Below, in pieces: positions 44,852-57,871 of a stretch of DNA of 64,000 bases. Position 1 is the stretch's first letter; each line of letters opens with the position of its first letter. Under the pieces are notes generated by a model. That model made no database searches and was not told the origin of the DNA. It saw only the letters and a program-made list of their open reading frames with translations. The DNA is from Impatiens glandulifera (Eukaryota; Streptophyta; Magnoliopsida; Ericales; Balsaminaceae): NCBI RefSeq assembly GCF_907164915.1, contig NW_025919206.1, forward strand, positions 1 to 64,000, in the 5' to 3' direction. Position numbers and translations under genes: made by a program.

Positions 44852-45552
44852 ATGTTGAGCCGAACGCTAAGGAACTTCTTGAGCATTGATTTCGACTCAT
44901 GCTTGGAGTTCGATGATCTAGAAACAAAGGAGCTCATGTTTGAGTCCCTAATCGACACTGGTCTTCGGGATTTTCTCGAAGAATCCGGACTCATACTCAT
45001 TCCGACGTAACCCAGTTTTTCAACAATGCATCTATATGAGGGGATTTCATTGTTTCAGAGGTGAGTGGTCGCTCTGTCTTTCTCGACGAGAGCGAATTCT
45101 CTAAAATGTTCAACCTGCCCACAGAAGGGTTTTCTGACTTCCCAACCCGGGTGGGAAGCGCAGCAACCGAGTATTCGGCACTGTTCTCTGGAACCGAGGT
45201 GCCGGTAGAAAACTACGGGCTAAAAACCCGCCTTCGCCACCACATCCAGCTTCTCTACAAGATTGTCAACTGATCCATCATTTGTCAAACTCCGAACCAA
45301 CACTACTCTAAGAGAGTGTTCGACATGATGACCTACATTGTCAGCAATACACCTATAAACTGGTCATCGGTCATCTTCCAAAACCTGAAGAAAATGGTCG
45401 AGACAAAGAAAGGTCTCGGTTACGCTCCTCACCTCAGCCGGTTCTTTCTCAAATACCGTCCAGAATATGGACCAGATACACCAGCATCCCCATCGAATGT
45501 TCTCGATAAGGATGGGGTGGAGGACAAGCTCTCCAGAATAGTCATTACATAG
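44852..45552 (+). pseudogene. Inserted block ORF B (two stops, frameshift)
   Basis: MLSRTLRNFLSIDFDS, GLRDFLEESGLIL, then TAA at 45008 and a frame change before 45061. It continues FNLPTEGFSDFPTRVG, with TGA at 45271 where CGA is expected, then FDMMTYIVSNTPINWSSVIFQNLKKM, GLGYAPHLSRFF, ending at 45552. ORF B family, function unknown. Confidence 0.8.
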
Positions 45553-45888
45553 GTTGTAATTTCATTTCCTATGTATTCTAAACCGATCAATGAATCCGTT
45601 TTTATCATGTATCTTTCATTTCAATGATTATCTGATGTTTAAGCTTGATAACTGGGTCAAAATTTGCGGTATTATAATATCCATCCATCTAACTAACCGG
45701 TAAATAAATTACTTCGTTGATAATTCCGGTCAAACTTAGAAAACCGCATCATCGCGGTTAATAAATTGCATCATTTAATAAACAGTTTCAAGAAGAACCG
45801 CTTCATTAAAGGTTAAAATAACCGAAATCAAAAGACCGCTCAAAGTCTTTGGAGGGAAAAACTCCCGCCCATCGCTTCCCGCCCATGG

Positions 45889-45982
45889 TTTCCCGCTCAA
45901 TGCTTTTGGAGGGAAAATTCCCGCATAAATCATGATGGGACGGTTCGCGACGGTTGGAATTCCAAACCGCAACTATAAATAG
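45889..45982 (+). promoter_or_regulatory. ORF C promoter: E2F-type site plus TATA (inserted block)
   Basis: TTTCCCGC at 45889-45896 (exact E2F consensus), with further CTCCCGCC, TTCCCGCC and TTCCCGC copies from 45860 to 45925 and two GGAGGGAAAA boxes. TATAAATAG at 45974-45982, 124 bp before the ATG. Confidence 0.65.
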
Positions 45983-46097
45983 GGTCCTTAGTCATTTTAT
46001 TTCATTCTCACGCGAATCGGTTTTCTCTCTCTAGCTCTCAACTTCTTCAATCTCTCAAATTCCTTATTCTCTTGCTCTCTCGGTTCGATTATCCAAA

Positions 46098-48750
46098 ATG
46101 GGTCGCGATTCAGTATTGTTCAAACATATCATCCAAGTCGATTTTGAGGAAATCCAGGGAAACGGTTCGGCTCCGGCAAAGCAGGTATTATCCAGAATCT
46201 CCGAGTCCGGCCTCAAATACTTTCTGGGCGGTCCATTCATACTATACCAGGATGCGGTTAACGAATTTTTCCGAACCGCATTCATCACCGGAGGATTAAT
46301 ACTTGCCAACATCGGCGGTCAGCAGCTCGAACTGGCGGAGAAATTGGTCGCTGAAATACTACATCTACCATCCGAAGGGAGCAACTTCTCGGCGGCTTTA
46401 GATGAAGAGACTTTCGAGGCAGCTTGCCAGGTTCTCTCGAAAACCGCGGTTCCTATCGAGATCTCCGGAAAGAAATCATCTCTTCGACCGGAGTACAGAC
46501 CGTTATGTGATATTTTCATAAAATCGGTCCAAGCAAGAGGGGGAAACTATGACAGTCTCACCCGGGCAAAGATTGAAATGCTTGCCGGTTTGGTCAACGG
46601 CATCAAAATAAACTGGGCTAAGGTAATCTTCAATAACCTATGTGAAATGGTGGATCCGGCTTCCACTCGGTCATGGGGATACGCCATCCCACTTGGGAAA
46701 ATCATGCGCCATTTCAACATCAACATCGGCCCTGGTGTCCTCCTCTCATCCAGCAAAATTATAAAGTCTCAACAATTCAAGGAGAGGAAAAGCAAAAGGA
46801 AGGCCTCCAGTTCTACAGGTGGCCGAAAGAAGAGGGCATCCGGTAAGAAAGCAGCTCCGGTAAAAGAAAAATACGGAAGCAGGAAAGATAAACAACCAAT
46901 CGGATCGGCTAATCCAATGTCCGACATCCCCGACACTGAAGAATCGGCATCCAGCTCTGGCCGAACAGATTCACAACATACCGGAGGGAATAAGTCCGGT
47001 AAGGGGAAGGGACCGATAGTTGAGGGACAATCGGTCAGTATGATAATGCCGATACCGGTTCGGACGGACTTGGGGAGGAAGATAACAACGCTGATGATGA
47101 CACCCGAAAAACGGTCGAGGAGCTCGTCAGCAAAATCATGGACGAAATACATCAAGAAGCTAACGCGGCATCCGAAGTGTTCTGTCAATGGATCCGGCAC
47201 TTACATCAGTAATTCTACAAACACATGCTACCGGGTCTAACCGTTGGCCAGAAATTCAAAAAGTTGATGGAGATAGAGGAGGAGGTCAGCAGCCTCACAA
47301 AGGCTCAAGATGTCACAACTGCCTTAGAACGATACACGATGGTAGAACCGCGTGCTCGGTTATAAAAGCTCACCGAACACATTCAACGCCTTCAAGAAAA
47401 GCATACTCCGGGAACACCGAATTCTCAACTTCAACTTTTGGTGTTAAAATTGCTTGCGATCAAGGAAAGGGCCCTGACCGAGGAGGTGGCGCGGCTTGAG
47501 GCGGTACTCGAACACCAAGATACAACGAACTCATCGCCTCCTGAGGATGTTGGCGGTCAGAATCCAACCGATGAAGAGCTATCCTCTCCTCCACCGGACC
47601 AGAACATCAACATAACCGAAGTGAGGACAAGTACACCTTCCAACGACCAGCGTGGATCTTTTCAAATCGGGAATTCCGAACCAGCCATAATGGAAGAAAG
47701 GGTCAAGGCCCTCATTGAAGAATTTGTCAACAACGCGGTTCAGCCATGGAAGAAGAAAGTCAAAGAAACCGCGGCTAAAGCATTCGAGATAGCCGAGACA
47801 ACAAAGGATGATCTAGGCAAGGCGGTCGAGCGGATCACATATGTTGAAACAAATTACGGCAATACAGATCAACTGTACGACAGTCATCTTGATCGAACCA
47901 AGGAATTGGAGGCTATAACTCTGAAGTTGGTGACCGACCTCGCTTCGGTCAACCAAAAGGTAGCTGAGATGGAACGGTCTCAAGAAACGACCGATCAAAG
48001 ATTGACAAAAGTCGAGAAGGACCTGTCTCAATCTGGTGCCCAAGCCGTATCTGATCGTAAGAAGGTAACGACCCTTGAGGAAAAGAATTCCAAGCTTGAA
48101 GCCGATCTCAAGGCGGTCACCGAACAGGTGGCAGAATTAATAGCGGCTAAGCTGGCTGCCGATAAGGCAATTGAGGAGGCGAATGCTCTCGCGGCTCAGA
48201 AACTCCAAGATGCGCTGGACGAGAAAACCCGAATACAGAAGGAAGCGGCAACAGCTGATGCGAACATAGCCGGTCATATGCAAAACCTAGAGGTCAATGC
48301 ACCGGCCATCGCAAAGACCATAGCGGCTCAACAAGCCAAAGATGCTCTCCGGCTAAGGGCCTAACATGAAACATATAATAACTTCGCCAAGGCTCACAAG
48401 AAGTCCACGGCGGTCGTGTCCTCTTCCATTCCGGTAACACGCAAAAGAAGGCTGCTTCGAGGAAGGCGGAGATCACGGGACTACTAAATAGAGTCACCGA
48501 TACGGTTGTTGAAACTCACTTTAACTCGGCTTTGCAAGCCGATGAGGATTTCAAAGAAGAGCCAGAGCCGCAACTCAGAAAACAGCGAGGTCTCAATGTG
48601 GTTCCAATCCGATCGATCGGTCAACCGATCTCTACTCACACCGGCATTTCAGGCGGTCAAGGATCCTCATCCAGGTCGGTTCAAACGGACAAAGGAACAT
48701 GAGACGATGAATTGCTGGATCATTTCCTACCGTCCAGATCGAAGAAATAG
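46098..48750 (+). pseudogene. Inserted block ORF C (frameshifts, stop)
   Basis: MGRDSVLFKHIIQVDFEEIQ, SGLKYFLGGPFILYQDAVNEFF, EILHLPSEG, KIEMLAGLVNGIKINWAKVIFNNL, WGYAIPLGKI over residues 1-210, then a Lys/Ser-rich basic and acidic linker. The frame is lost near 47060-47240 and regained from 47438 (ALIEEFVNNAVQPWKKKVKE, then long heptad-like helices DLASVNQKVAEMERS, LEADLKAVTEQVAEL). TAA at 48362 and another frame change follow; the end is taken as the TAG at 48748, where the C-terminal SKK aligns with the RKKK of the next copy. Same architecture as E1 ORF C. Confidence 0.8.
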
Positions 48751-48901
48751 GGGTTTTGATTACTATCTTTACTTATGTTTATTTCGGTTTTATATATATA
48801 GTATTTGCCTTAGCATATTTCTTATATATATAAAGTGATTTTTCGAAACCGGCCTAATTTTACTTTCTTACATGATTTTGAATATTTTAAATAAAATAAT
48901 C

Positions 48902-48914
48902 AAAAAGGGAGAAA
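48902..48914 (+). other. Polypurine tract of the inserted block
   Basis: AAAAAGGGAGAAA with the usual upstream context. It is followed by an A-rich low-complexity stretch (48918-48985) and then by a reverse LTR piece instead of a 3' LTR. Confidence 0.7.
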
Positions 48915-48986
48915 TTGATAAAAGAAAAGATAAAAATTTTCAAAATAAAAAAAAATAATAAAAGAAAAAAATAAAAATAAAAAATA

Positions 48987-49533
48987 TGAATCTGATTGGT
49001 TGAGCAGAGGTTCATTAATTCAGACCTGGCGGTCTAGTCTTCTAGTGTGTAGGTCAATCCGGCTAGGTTTGTCTTTTACTCAATATGGCAACTATCGGTT
49101 GGACAGTTGCCTGTACCTGAAAGATTGCCTTTCTGATTTATCCTGAAGTGGAAAGATCTTGTAGGACGGTCTTCTGCAGCTTGTAGACTTTCCTCAGACT
49201 TGTATGAATATGGCAATACTCAGTCTGTTCCTTCGGTATCATTCTCAACAGATACCCGAAGTGTCTTTTTATGCTGGTCGGTTATTTATGTTAACCGGAT
49301 GACTTTCGGTTTTTCCATGGCTTCTGATTGACCGACTGTTTAATTGATTCTGGCCTTCTGATTTGACCGATCTTGTCTTTCTTGTTCGGTCATGTTTTTG
49401 GTCGGTTTGATTGCTTGACCAGTTGAGTTTCTTAACCGGTTGAGTTCTTTGACCGGTTCGATTCTTTGCCTGTTCCTGCACAAGGGATTTGTTTTTGTTA
49501 AGTTTTATTTAACAGATCTAATTTTATCTAACA
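48987..49533 (-). repeat. Second, partial copy of the reverse LTR
   Basis: 547 bp matching 41511-42078 of the solo LTR (without its 21 bp internal duplication) and ending at the same ATCTAACA. It is followed by GATTATCTAAATTT, as the solo LTR is. Its left end is abrupt within the LTR at the A-rich stretch. Confidence 0.85.
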
Positions 49534-49754
49534 GATTATCTAAATTTCTAAGCTTCAAACCGGGTCAAAATCGCACTGTTAGAATATCTATCTAAATGAC
49601 TAACCGGCTAAAAACACTAACTATCTCGTTGAAAAACCGGTCAAAATCGCAAACCGCTTGATCATCGGTTACATAACCGCCTAGCTTAATAATCGGTTAC
49701 AAGAAAAACCGTTTCATCGCCGGTTAAACAACCGCATCAAAAGCCCGCTCAAAG

Positions 49755-49862
49755 TTTCCCGCCCATCACTTGCCGCTCAAAGTATTTTGGAAGGAAAATT
49801 CCCGCCCAATCCTGATGTGACGGTTCGCGGAGGTTGAAATTCCAACCCGCGACTATAAATAG
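49755..49862 (+). promoter_or_regulatory. ORF C promoter: E2F-type site plus TATA (E4)
   Basis: TTTCCCGC at 49755-49762 (exact E2F consensus) with ATTCCCGCCC at about 49798. TATAAATAG at 49854-49862, 114 bp before the ATG at 49968. Confidence 0.65.
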
Positions 49863-49967
49863 GGTCTTTAGCCATTTTCTTTCATTCTTACGCAAATCGG
49901 CTTTCTCTCTCTAGCTCTCAAATTCAAAACTTTCAATCCTTCGATCTCTCGTTCTATTCAAGCTACA

Positions 49968-52615
49968 ATGGGTCGCGAATCAGTGCTCTTCAACCACATC
50001 GTCCAAGTCGACTTTGATGAAGTTCGAGCAAATAGATCGGCGGAGGCAAAACAGGTGTTAACCCAGATCTCCGAGTCCGGTCTCGAACATTTTTTGAACG
50101 GACCGTTCGTCTTGTATCAAGAGGCGGTGAACGAGTTCTTTTAAACCGCTGTCCTCACCGAAGGGACGATAATCGCAACCATAGACGGCACACTGCTCAA
50201 ATTGACAAAGGAGACGGTCGCTGAAGTACTACACCTACCTACTGAGGGGACTGACTTCTCGGTAGTCACCGACGAGGAAACATTCCATGCGGCTTGCCGG
50301 GATCTTTCGGATACGAAGGTCCCTATCGCGGTATCCGGTAAGAAAACCTCTCTTAAACCGGAATATAGACCACTATACGATATTTTCACCAAATCGGTTC
50401 AAGCGCGAGGAGGCAACTATGATAGCCTCGCCCGGATAAAGATTAAAATGATTGCCGGTTTGGTCAATGACATCAAAGTCAACTGGGCAAAGGTGATCTT
50501 CACAAACCTATGTGAGATGGTGGATCCGACATCCAAACGGTCATGGGGATACGCCGTCCCACTCGGTAAACTGATGCGTCACTTCAACGCTAACACCGGC
50601 CCTGGTGTTTTTCTCGCCCCTAGCAAAGTCATTAAATCCCATCAATTTATTAAACCGGAGGACAAGCAAGGTAAAAAGAAGGCCTCCGGTTCTACAAGAG
50701 GCCGAAAGAAGAGACAAGATAGAAAGAAAACGGTTCCAATTAAAGAAAAATCCGGAAGCAAGGCGAATAAACAAACAACCGGATCGGCTAATCCGCAGTC
50801 TGACACCCTCAACACTGAAAATTCGACATCCAGCTCGGGCCGAACCGCTTCTCAACACACCGGAGAAAATCGGACTAGCAAAGGAAAAGAGCCAATGGTC
50901 GAGGAACAATTGGGAAGACCTGACGATGACGAAACCGGTCTGACTGAGCGAACGGAAACCGGGGATGACCACATCTGGCAAACGGGCGAGGACATCGTCA
51001 ACAGAATCATGGAAGAACTTCATGAGCAGGCTCACGCGGCTAGCGACGTCTATTTTCAATGGGCCCTGAACCGGCAGGAAATCTTCTACTCCAACATGCT
51101 ACCGGATCATACTACTGACCGAAAATTTGAAAAGCTGATTGAGATGGAAGAGAAAGTCATCAACCTCATAAAGGCTCAGAGCGTCCTGACCGCTCTTTGA
51201 CGAAGCAGGATGGTTGAACCGCATGCCCGGTTACTGGGGCTAACCGAACACATCCAACGTCTTCAAGAAAAGCATATCCTAGGGACAGAGGATTCTCAAC
51301 TTGAGCTCTTCGTGTTGGACATGCTTGCGGTCAAAGAGCAGGAACTGACCGAGGAACTAGCACTGTTGGAATCGGAACCCGAACATCAGGAAGCATCGCA
51401 TTTCTCCAGATCTCCCCCTGGGATGAAGAAGGTCCAAATCCAGCCGAAGGTGAGCATTTCTCTCCTCCACCGGAACAGGAAATCAACAACACCAACCTCA
51501 GAACGGGTACACCGCCCACCGATCAGCGAGTCTCCATTCAATCCGGGGATTCGGTACCTGCTATAACGGAAGATAGGTTAAAGGACCTTATCGAGGAATT
51601 TGTCAATGCCGCCATTCGGCCGTGGCAAAAGAAGATCAAAGAAACCGCGACTAAATCCATCGAGATGATAGAGTCGACAAATAAAGAGTTAAAAGCCGCA
51701 ATCGGACGGATCACGTTCGTTGAAGACAATTACGGCATGACCGATCAGTTGTACAGCGGCCATATTGACAGAACTAAGGCATTGGAGGAGGCAACTAAGA
51801 AGCTGGTGACCGATCTCGCTCTTACCAGCCAAAAGGTCGGTATGACGGAACAAACCCAATTAACAACCGATCAAAGGTTGGAGAAGATTGATGAGGATCT
51901 GGCTCAATCCGCTGCCCAGACCGGCTCTACACTTGAGAGAGTGGTAATGCTTGAAGAAAAGCATGCCAAGACCGAGGCCGATCTAAAGGCGGTCACCGAA
52001 CACCTGGCAGAAATGATAGCGGCAACGATGGCTGCCGATAAGGCACTTGAGGAGGCAAATAAGCTTGCGACCCAAAAGATTCAAGATGCATTGGACGAGC
52101 AAACCCGACTTTAAAAGGAAACGGCAATAGCGGATGTGAACCTGGCTGGACATATACAAACGTTGGAAAACATTGCACCAACCGTGGCGATCCAGCAAAA
52201 TGAAGATGCAGCTCTACTAATCGGTCAACAGACAACATACAATGACTTCGCCGAGGCTCATCAGAAGTCCAAAGCGATTGCTTCCCCATCCGGTCCGGTT
52301 ACAAGAAAGAGAAAGAATTCTTCCAAGAGGGCGGCAATCTCAAAGTTAATAGACATAGTTACTGACACAGTTATCGATCCTCCAAGCAACCCGGCTTCAC
52401 ATGAAAATGAAGATCTCGAGAATGAAGAAGTACCGCTGAGCAAAAGACCGCGAGGTCTTGACGTACCTCCAATCAGATCGTTTGCTCCACCGGCTACCCT
52501 TTTCACCGGCACTTCAGGCGGTCAAGGATCCTCCTCAAGGCCTGTTCCAGCGATCAAGGGAAAAGCAACTAATGAACAGCTGGACAAATTCTTACCGCCC
52601 AGGAAGAAGAAATAG
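49968..52615 (+). pseudogene. E4 ORF C (three stops, one frameshift)
   Basis: MGRESVLFNHIVQVDFDEVR, SGLEHFLNGPFVLY, then TAA at 50142 and on in frame: EVLHLPTEG, KIKMIAGLVNDIKVNWAKVIFTNL, WGYAVPLGKL. After a Lys-rich linker, TGA at 51198. The frame changes near 51420 and continues ESTNKELKAAIGRITF, TTDQRLEKIDEDL, LKAVTEHLAEM with heptad-like charge patterns, then TAA at 52112. The C-terminus has basic runs (TRKRKNSSKRA, SKRPRG, PPRKKK at the end). It aligns along its length with E1 and inserted-block ORF C. It is the original third cargo gene of E4, separated from ORF B by the later insertions. Confidence 0.82.
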
Positions 52616-52764
52616 GGGCTTTCTTTCATATGTTTAATTTAATTTAATTTTATATCAAGTATTTTTTTTATCTTAGTATCATTTTATATATATATCAAGT
52701 ATTTTTGGAAACCGGCCTATGTTTAAATCCTTACATGGTTTTGAATATTTTAAGTAAAATAATC

Positions 52765-52956
52765 AAAAAGGGAGAAATTGATAAGATAAAAGATAAGAAA
52801 TTTTTCTCAACAATTTTTCCAAAATTTTTTTCAAAAAATTCTTCTAAGTCATTTTCCAAAAATCCGGCCAAATAAACTTTTAAAAACAACCGGCCTACAT
52901 TTTAAATCCTTACATGGTTTTGAATATTTCAAGTAAAATAATCAAAAAGGGAGAAA
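52765..52956 (+). other. Repeated polypurine tracts (E4)
   Basis: AAAAAGGGAGAAA at 52765-52777 and 52944-52956, both preceded by 'catggttttgaatattt'. The second abuts the 3' LTR; the first is followed by 'ttgataagataaaag', an LTR-start-like sequence as in E1. Confidence 0.73.
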
Positions 52957-52957
52957 T

Positions 52958-54097
52958 TGTTAGATAAAATTAGACCGGTTAAATAGAACTCAACAAAAAC
53001 AAACTTCCTATGCGGGAACAGTTAAAGAATCTAATCGGTCAAGTCACTCTATCGGTCGAGTCACACAACCGATCAAGCAACTCAACCGGCCAAGAACCTA
53101 ACCGATCAAGAAGATAAGACCGGTCAGATAAGAAGGCCAAATCATTGGACAATCTGAAGATATGAAAAACCGGAAGCCATCCGGTTAACATAAACAAGCG
53201 ACCAGTACAAATGGATACTTCGAGTATCTGTTGAGGATGATACCGAAGGGACAGACTTTAGTATTGCCATATTCATACAAGTCTGAGGACAATCTGCAGG
53301 CTGCAGAAGATTGTCCGACAAGATCTTTCCACTCCAGGATAAATCAGAGGCGCAATCCTCCAGGTGCAGGCAAACTGTCCAACCGACAGTTGCCATACTA
53401 AGTAAAAGACAAACCTAGCCGGTTTGACCTATACACTGGAAGTTTAGACCGCCAGTTCTGAATCACTGAGCCTCTGCTCAACCAATCAGATTCAAGGAAA
53501 TGAAATGTGACCGTTGGCACATTTCACCTATAAAAGAAGGAGCTCAAGAGGAGTAAATGCGGTTCCAGTCCTACCAACTACAAGCTCTAAGATTTATTGC
53601 AAGTTCATCTCTCTACAAGACTTAGAGCTTAAGTGTTTATTTGAAGTGTGATTAGAATTTCGGTTAAAATTGTACGGGTGTTATCGAGCAGAAAATAAGT
53701 CTCGATCGAATTGTGTTTGTGTATTCACTAGTGAATATCTTTCTCGTGGTTTCGAGAGGAAGGGGTGACGTAGGAACTTTATCTCCGAACATCCATAAAA
53801 ACCTGTCTTGTTATTTACTCTGTGCCTGCCTTATACTCTAACTGATTCGTACCACTCTAACTGACCCACTATACTCCAAATCGACTTTATCTAAATCCGG
53901 TTCTGTCCATCCATTGTACGTGCTGCTTCAACCTGAAACAAACCACTTCCGCACTTGAAATTCGTTCAAGGGTTTGTGACAGTTTTTGTAGTATTGAAAC
54001 CCCGGTGTTATCTCTAACCGGATTAATAACCACCCTTTGAGTGAAAGTACTAAACCGGCCGGACCCCAGTCCCCCAACCGCGATCTAGATCCTAACA
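52958..54097 (+). repeat. E4 3' LTR
   Basis: 1,140 bp, TGTTAG...CTAACA, followed by AATTT, the target duplication in the E3 integrase. Confidence 0.93.
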
Positions 54098-54102
54098 AAT
54101 TT

Positions 54103-56478
54103 AACCACTTTTCTTGACAATTCCAGCATTAGGCACGAGTTGTCTAGTGCTAGAACTCTTCAACAAAACGGTCTGGCTGAGAGAAGATACCGAATTCTCA
54201 AAGAAGCCACAAGGTCAATGATAGCCGATTCGGGTGTTGCTCAAAAGTTTTGGGCTTAGGCTATTAATACCGCATGTTATACTCAAAACCGGTCTCTAGT
54301 CACTAAACGATTTTCTAAAACCCCTTTTGAAATATACGATGACAGAATTCCTAACATCAGGTATTTTAGGATTTTTGGTAGTAAATGTTATGTTCACATC
54401 AACGGAAAAACTTATTTGACCGCATTTGATGCTAAATCTGATGAAGGAATAATGTTGGGATATTCAGCTGTAAGTAAAGCGTATAGAATTTATAATACTA
54501 GAACTTCAACAGTTGAAGAAACTTCTCACGTTGTTTTTGATGATTCGGTTGAACGAAATACTGCATTACCCTTCGACCTTCACAACAGAATGGAAAACAT
54601 AAATATCTATTCTAATGATGAAAATGAGGTTCCGGTTTATAGACGGTTTGTCAATGATCAAGCGGTTGATGCTGAACCTTAGTGTGATCAAGCTGCTTTA
54701 CCGCAGAAAGTTGACTCTTCAGTTTCAACTAAAGAAATCGGTCGGCCTGACTCTATTTAGCCTACCGATTAGTCTAACTTTGATCAGCCAACCAAACGCT
54801 TGGAAGACACATCTCGGATAAATCTCAGAAGGAATAAAAATCATCCTCTTGAACTAGTAATAGGTAACATCTCATCACCCGTCCGAACTAGACAACAAAA
54901 TTTGGAACACTATGAAAACTCAGCCTTCATATCACAAATTGAGCCGAAAAAGGTGGATGAAGCGTTGCTAGATCCCGATTGAATCTTAGCAATGCAAGAG
55001 GAACTAAACGAGTTTGAGAGAAATAAAGTCTGGTACTTAGTCCCTAGACCAAAATACAAACCGATCATAGGAACACGATGGGTATTCAGAAATAAACTCA
55101 ATGAAGACGTTTTAGTTACGAGGAACAAGGCTCGACTAGTGGCTCAAGGCTATAAACAGGAAGAAGGAATTGATTTTGAAGAATCATTTGCTCCTGTGGC
55201 TAGACTTGAGGCCATTAGAATATTACTAGCATTTGCAGCTTTCAAAAATTTCAAAGTTTTTCAAATGGATGTTAAAAGCGCTTTTCTAAACGGTGAAAAA
55301 AATGAAGAGGTGTATGTTAATCAACCTCCAGGTTTTAAAAATCCAGAACACGTAAATCATGTTTACCGGCTAAACAAGGCCCTTTACGGTCTAAAACAGG
55401 CTCCAAGAGCCTGGTATGATACATTAACCAAATTCTTATTTGATCACAAGTTTACAATAGGTTCGGTTGATAAAACTCTTTTCAAATTTGAGAAAAAGGA
55501 ACACATACTACTTGTTCAAATCTATGTTGATGATATCATTTTCAGATCAACCGATCCAAAATTATGTGAAATATCTCAAAAATGATGACTGACAAATTTG
55601 AAATGAGTATGATGGGAGAACTGAGTTTCTTCCTAGGACTTCAGGTCAAACAGATCGAAACCGGAACATTCATAAGCCAGCCAATGTATACAACTGAACT
55701 ATTGAAGAAATTTGGAATGGACACATGGGCTGAGGCGGCTACACCGATGAGTTCCTCCGTAAAACTAGACAAAGATGAGGATGGTCAATTCATCGACATC
55801 ACAGCATATCGAGGAATCATTGGGTCATTACTCTACCTAACAGTCAGCCGACCGGATATCTTATTCGCGGTTGGAGTATGCGGGAGATTTCAATCCAATC
55901 CGAAGAAATCACATTACACCGCGGCTAAAAGAATCTTAAAATATTTTAAAGGAACTCAAGATGTGGGACTTTGGTACCCAAAAGACTCAAGCTTCAATCT
56001 CATAAGCTACTCAGATGCAGACTATGCAGGCTGCAAAATCGATCGAAAGAGTACAAATGGGACTTGCCAGTTTCTGGGAGACCAGCTTATCTCATGGAAC
56101 AGTAAAAAGCAAACTTCAGTTGCAACATCAACCGCAGAGGCAGAGTACCTAGCAGCCGGAAGCTGTTGTGCACAACTCCTCTGGATTCAACAACAACTAA
56201 GGGATTTTGGCGTGATTGCTGAAGAGTCGCCAATATTCTGTTACAACACCAGTGCAATAGCGATCACATATAAGCCGGTGTTGCACTCAAGAATAAAACA
56301 CATTGACCTAAGACATCACTTCATCCGGGAGCATGTTCAACAGAAACACATCCGGCTGGAGTATGTCTCAACTGAACAACAAGTAGCCGACATTTTCACC
56401 AAACCGCTACAGGAAGCTGAGTTCTCTTATTTCATAAATATTTTAGGACTTACAGATAGTAAACAACTCATGCCATAG
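54103..56478 (+). pseudogene. pol: E3 pol, 3' part: integrase end, RT, RNase H
   Basis: Continues the E3 integrase frame from 32174: [20 protein letters not shown], then a TAG at 54257, [14 protein letters not shown], stops at 54680 and near 54760, and TGA at 54980 (Trp elsewhere). [42 protein letters not shown] at 55523-55534. A one-base shift near 55580 separates it from [14 protein letters not shown] and RNase H (YSDADYAGCKIDRKST, TAEAEYLAAGSCC, QVADIFTKPL), ending at 56478. This is a separate subfamily from E1 and E4. 56479-57105 is spacer without a gene. Confidence 0.9.
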
Positions 56479-57105
56479 ACATAACTGCATGCTTTCAAAA
56501 TACATCATTATGAAAAACCGGGGTATGTATTCAGGGAGAAGCTCTCGCTTCTCAAACCTTACCCTAATAGGATATTAAATATTAAAGGATGCTAACCGTA
56601 AGGAAGTCTCCGGTTATGCCTAACAAATTCATAATATCAAACAACATGTATACATACTGAGCGGTTCAAATGACTTAGTAAAACAGATAAGCTTAGTCCA
56701 AAGCTGAACAAATGTTGATCTGATTCGACATTTCTTCACACTGGAATAAGCTATCTCAATAATACTGGTCATGGAAAACCAACTAGTAAAATGCATCATG
56801 GCTTCGGTAAATTGAACTTTTCCGGTTAACCTGGGACGGCTAATCGCGTTTTCATGCACACCTTGAAAAATGAAACTTATGAATCATAAAATAGTATGCC
56901 TCAATCGAGATGACGACACGTGTCTATCATCAAGAGAGGAAGACTAACATCTTGTCCATATATTTATTTTCATCATGAAAATCTTTAGTAATGATTACTA
57001 TTGCATTGGAACTAAACATTGTACACCTACACAAGTTAACTCCTATTAATTAACCGATGACATCACTAAGCACGCTTAACCTACTGACCTAGCCGAACCC
57101 CTGGC

Positions 57106-57114
57106 TATATAAAC
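57106..57114 (+). promoter_or_regulatory. TATA box of ORF A (E3)
   Basis: TATATAAAC, 83 bp before the ORF A ATG at 57189. The spacer sequence differs from E1 and E4, but the position and distance are the same. Confidence 0.6.
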
Positions 57115-57188
57115 AACCTTTCATCCTTCAAAACATTTCACAAAATTACTATTCACAAAACTCTTAAGTTTAAACTTTTCACAAGAAC

Positions 57189-57871
57189 ATGAACTCTTCA
57201 CCTCTCTCTAAAACGATCCTATTGGCCGACTTCAACTCCATCTACCAATATGAAGTTCATGGCATCAAGGAAATGTTCTTAGCCCTTGAAAGAACCGGGC
57301 TAAGAAAGTTCTTAGAAAATAGATCATCATCGACTATTTGGTAGTCGATGAGTTCTTTGAAATAGCCAAAGAGGCGCACCTGGAAATCATTGTGGCACAA
57401 GTCTATAGCCAATCCTTCCTATTTAGCGAGACAGATTTCGCTGAATACTACGGTTTACCCACTAAAGGGGTAACTGATCTAACATACTCACCGGTGACCA
57501 TTGAAGAAATGTGTCACATGTTCTCAAACTCTGATATCCCGGTTAAACCCTGGGGTGCTAAGAGCCAATTCTCTCACAAGTACCAGATTCTAAGTGAGAT
57601 TCTGGAAAAATCTGTTTTGTATAGAGAAAAGAGCTACTACTATACCCAGAGAATGTTCGAAATGATGATTGCTATCACGGTCGGGACACCGGTCAACTGG
57701 TCCTGGATCATCTTCAGCAATCTGAAGAAGATGATCATTTCAAACAAAACCGGCTACGCTCCTCAGCTAAGCGGTTTTTGTGAAAGCTTAGACATCCACT
57801 CCAGCCCTTTCGTAACTCTCCACCCGATGCATGTGCTAACTAAGGAGAGAATCCAAGAGCTGATCGACTGA
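57189..57871 (+). pseudogene. E3 ORF A (one frameshift)
   Basis: MNSSPLSKTILLADFNSIYQ and GLRKFLENR in the first frame. A one- or two-base indel near 57320 moves the rest to another frame: VVDEFFEIAKEAHLEIIVAQV, YYGLPTKGVTDLT, YQILSEILEKSVL, FEMMIAITVGTPVNWSWIIFSNLKKM, GYAPQLSGF, HVLTKERIQELID. About 225 residues in total, slightly shorter than the E1 copy. Same domain; NWSWIIF and GYAPQLS bring it closer to ORF B than E1 ORF A is. Confidence 0.8.

Larger units (their letters stand above)
32175..54097 (+). mobile_element. E4: 21.9 kb composite copia element nested in E3
   Basis: LTRs of 1,140 bp at both ends and target duplication AATTT at 32170-32174 and 54098-54102. The base element is gag, pol, ORF A, ORF B, ORF C and polypurine tracts (about 13 kb). 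Between ORF B and ORF C it gained a reverse solo LTR (40859-42078) and a 7.4 kb block (42084-49533) that holds a deleted pol, another ORF A, B and C, and a second partial copy of the solo LTR. Its two LTRs differ more than those of E1, so it is older. All its genes have stops or frameshifts. Confidence 0.92.
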
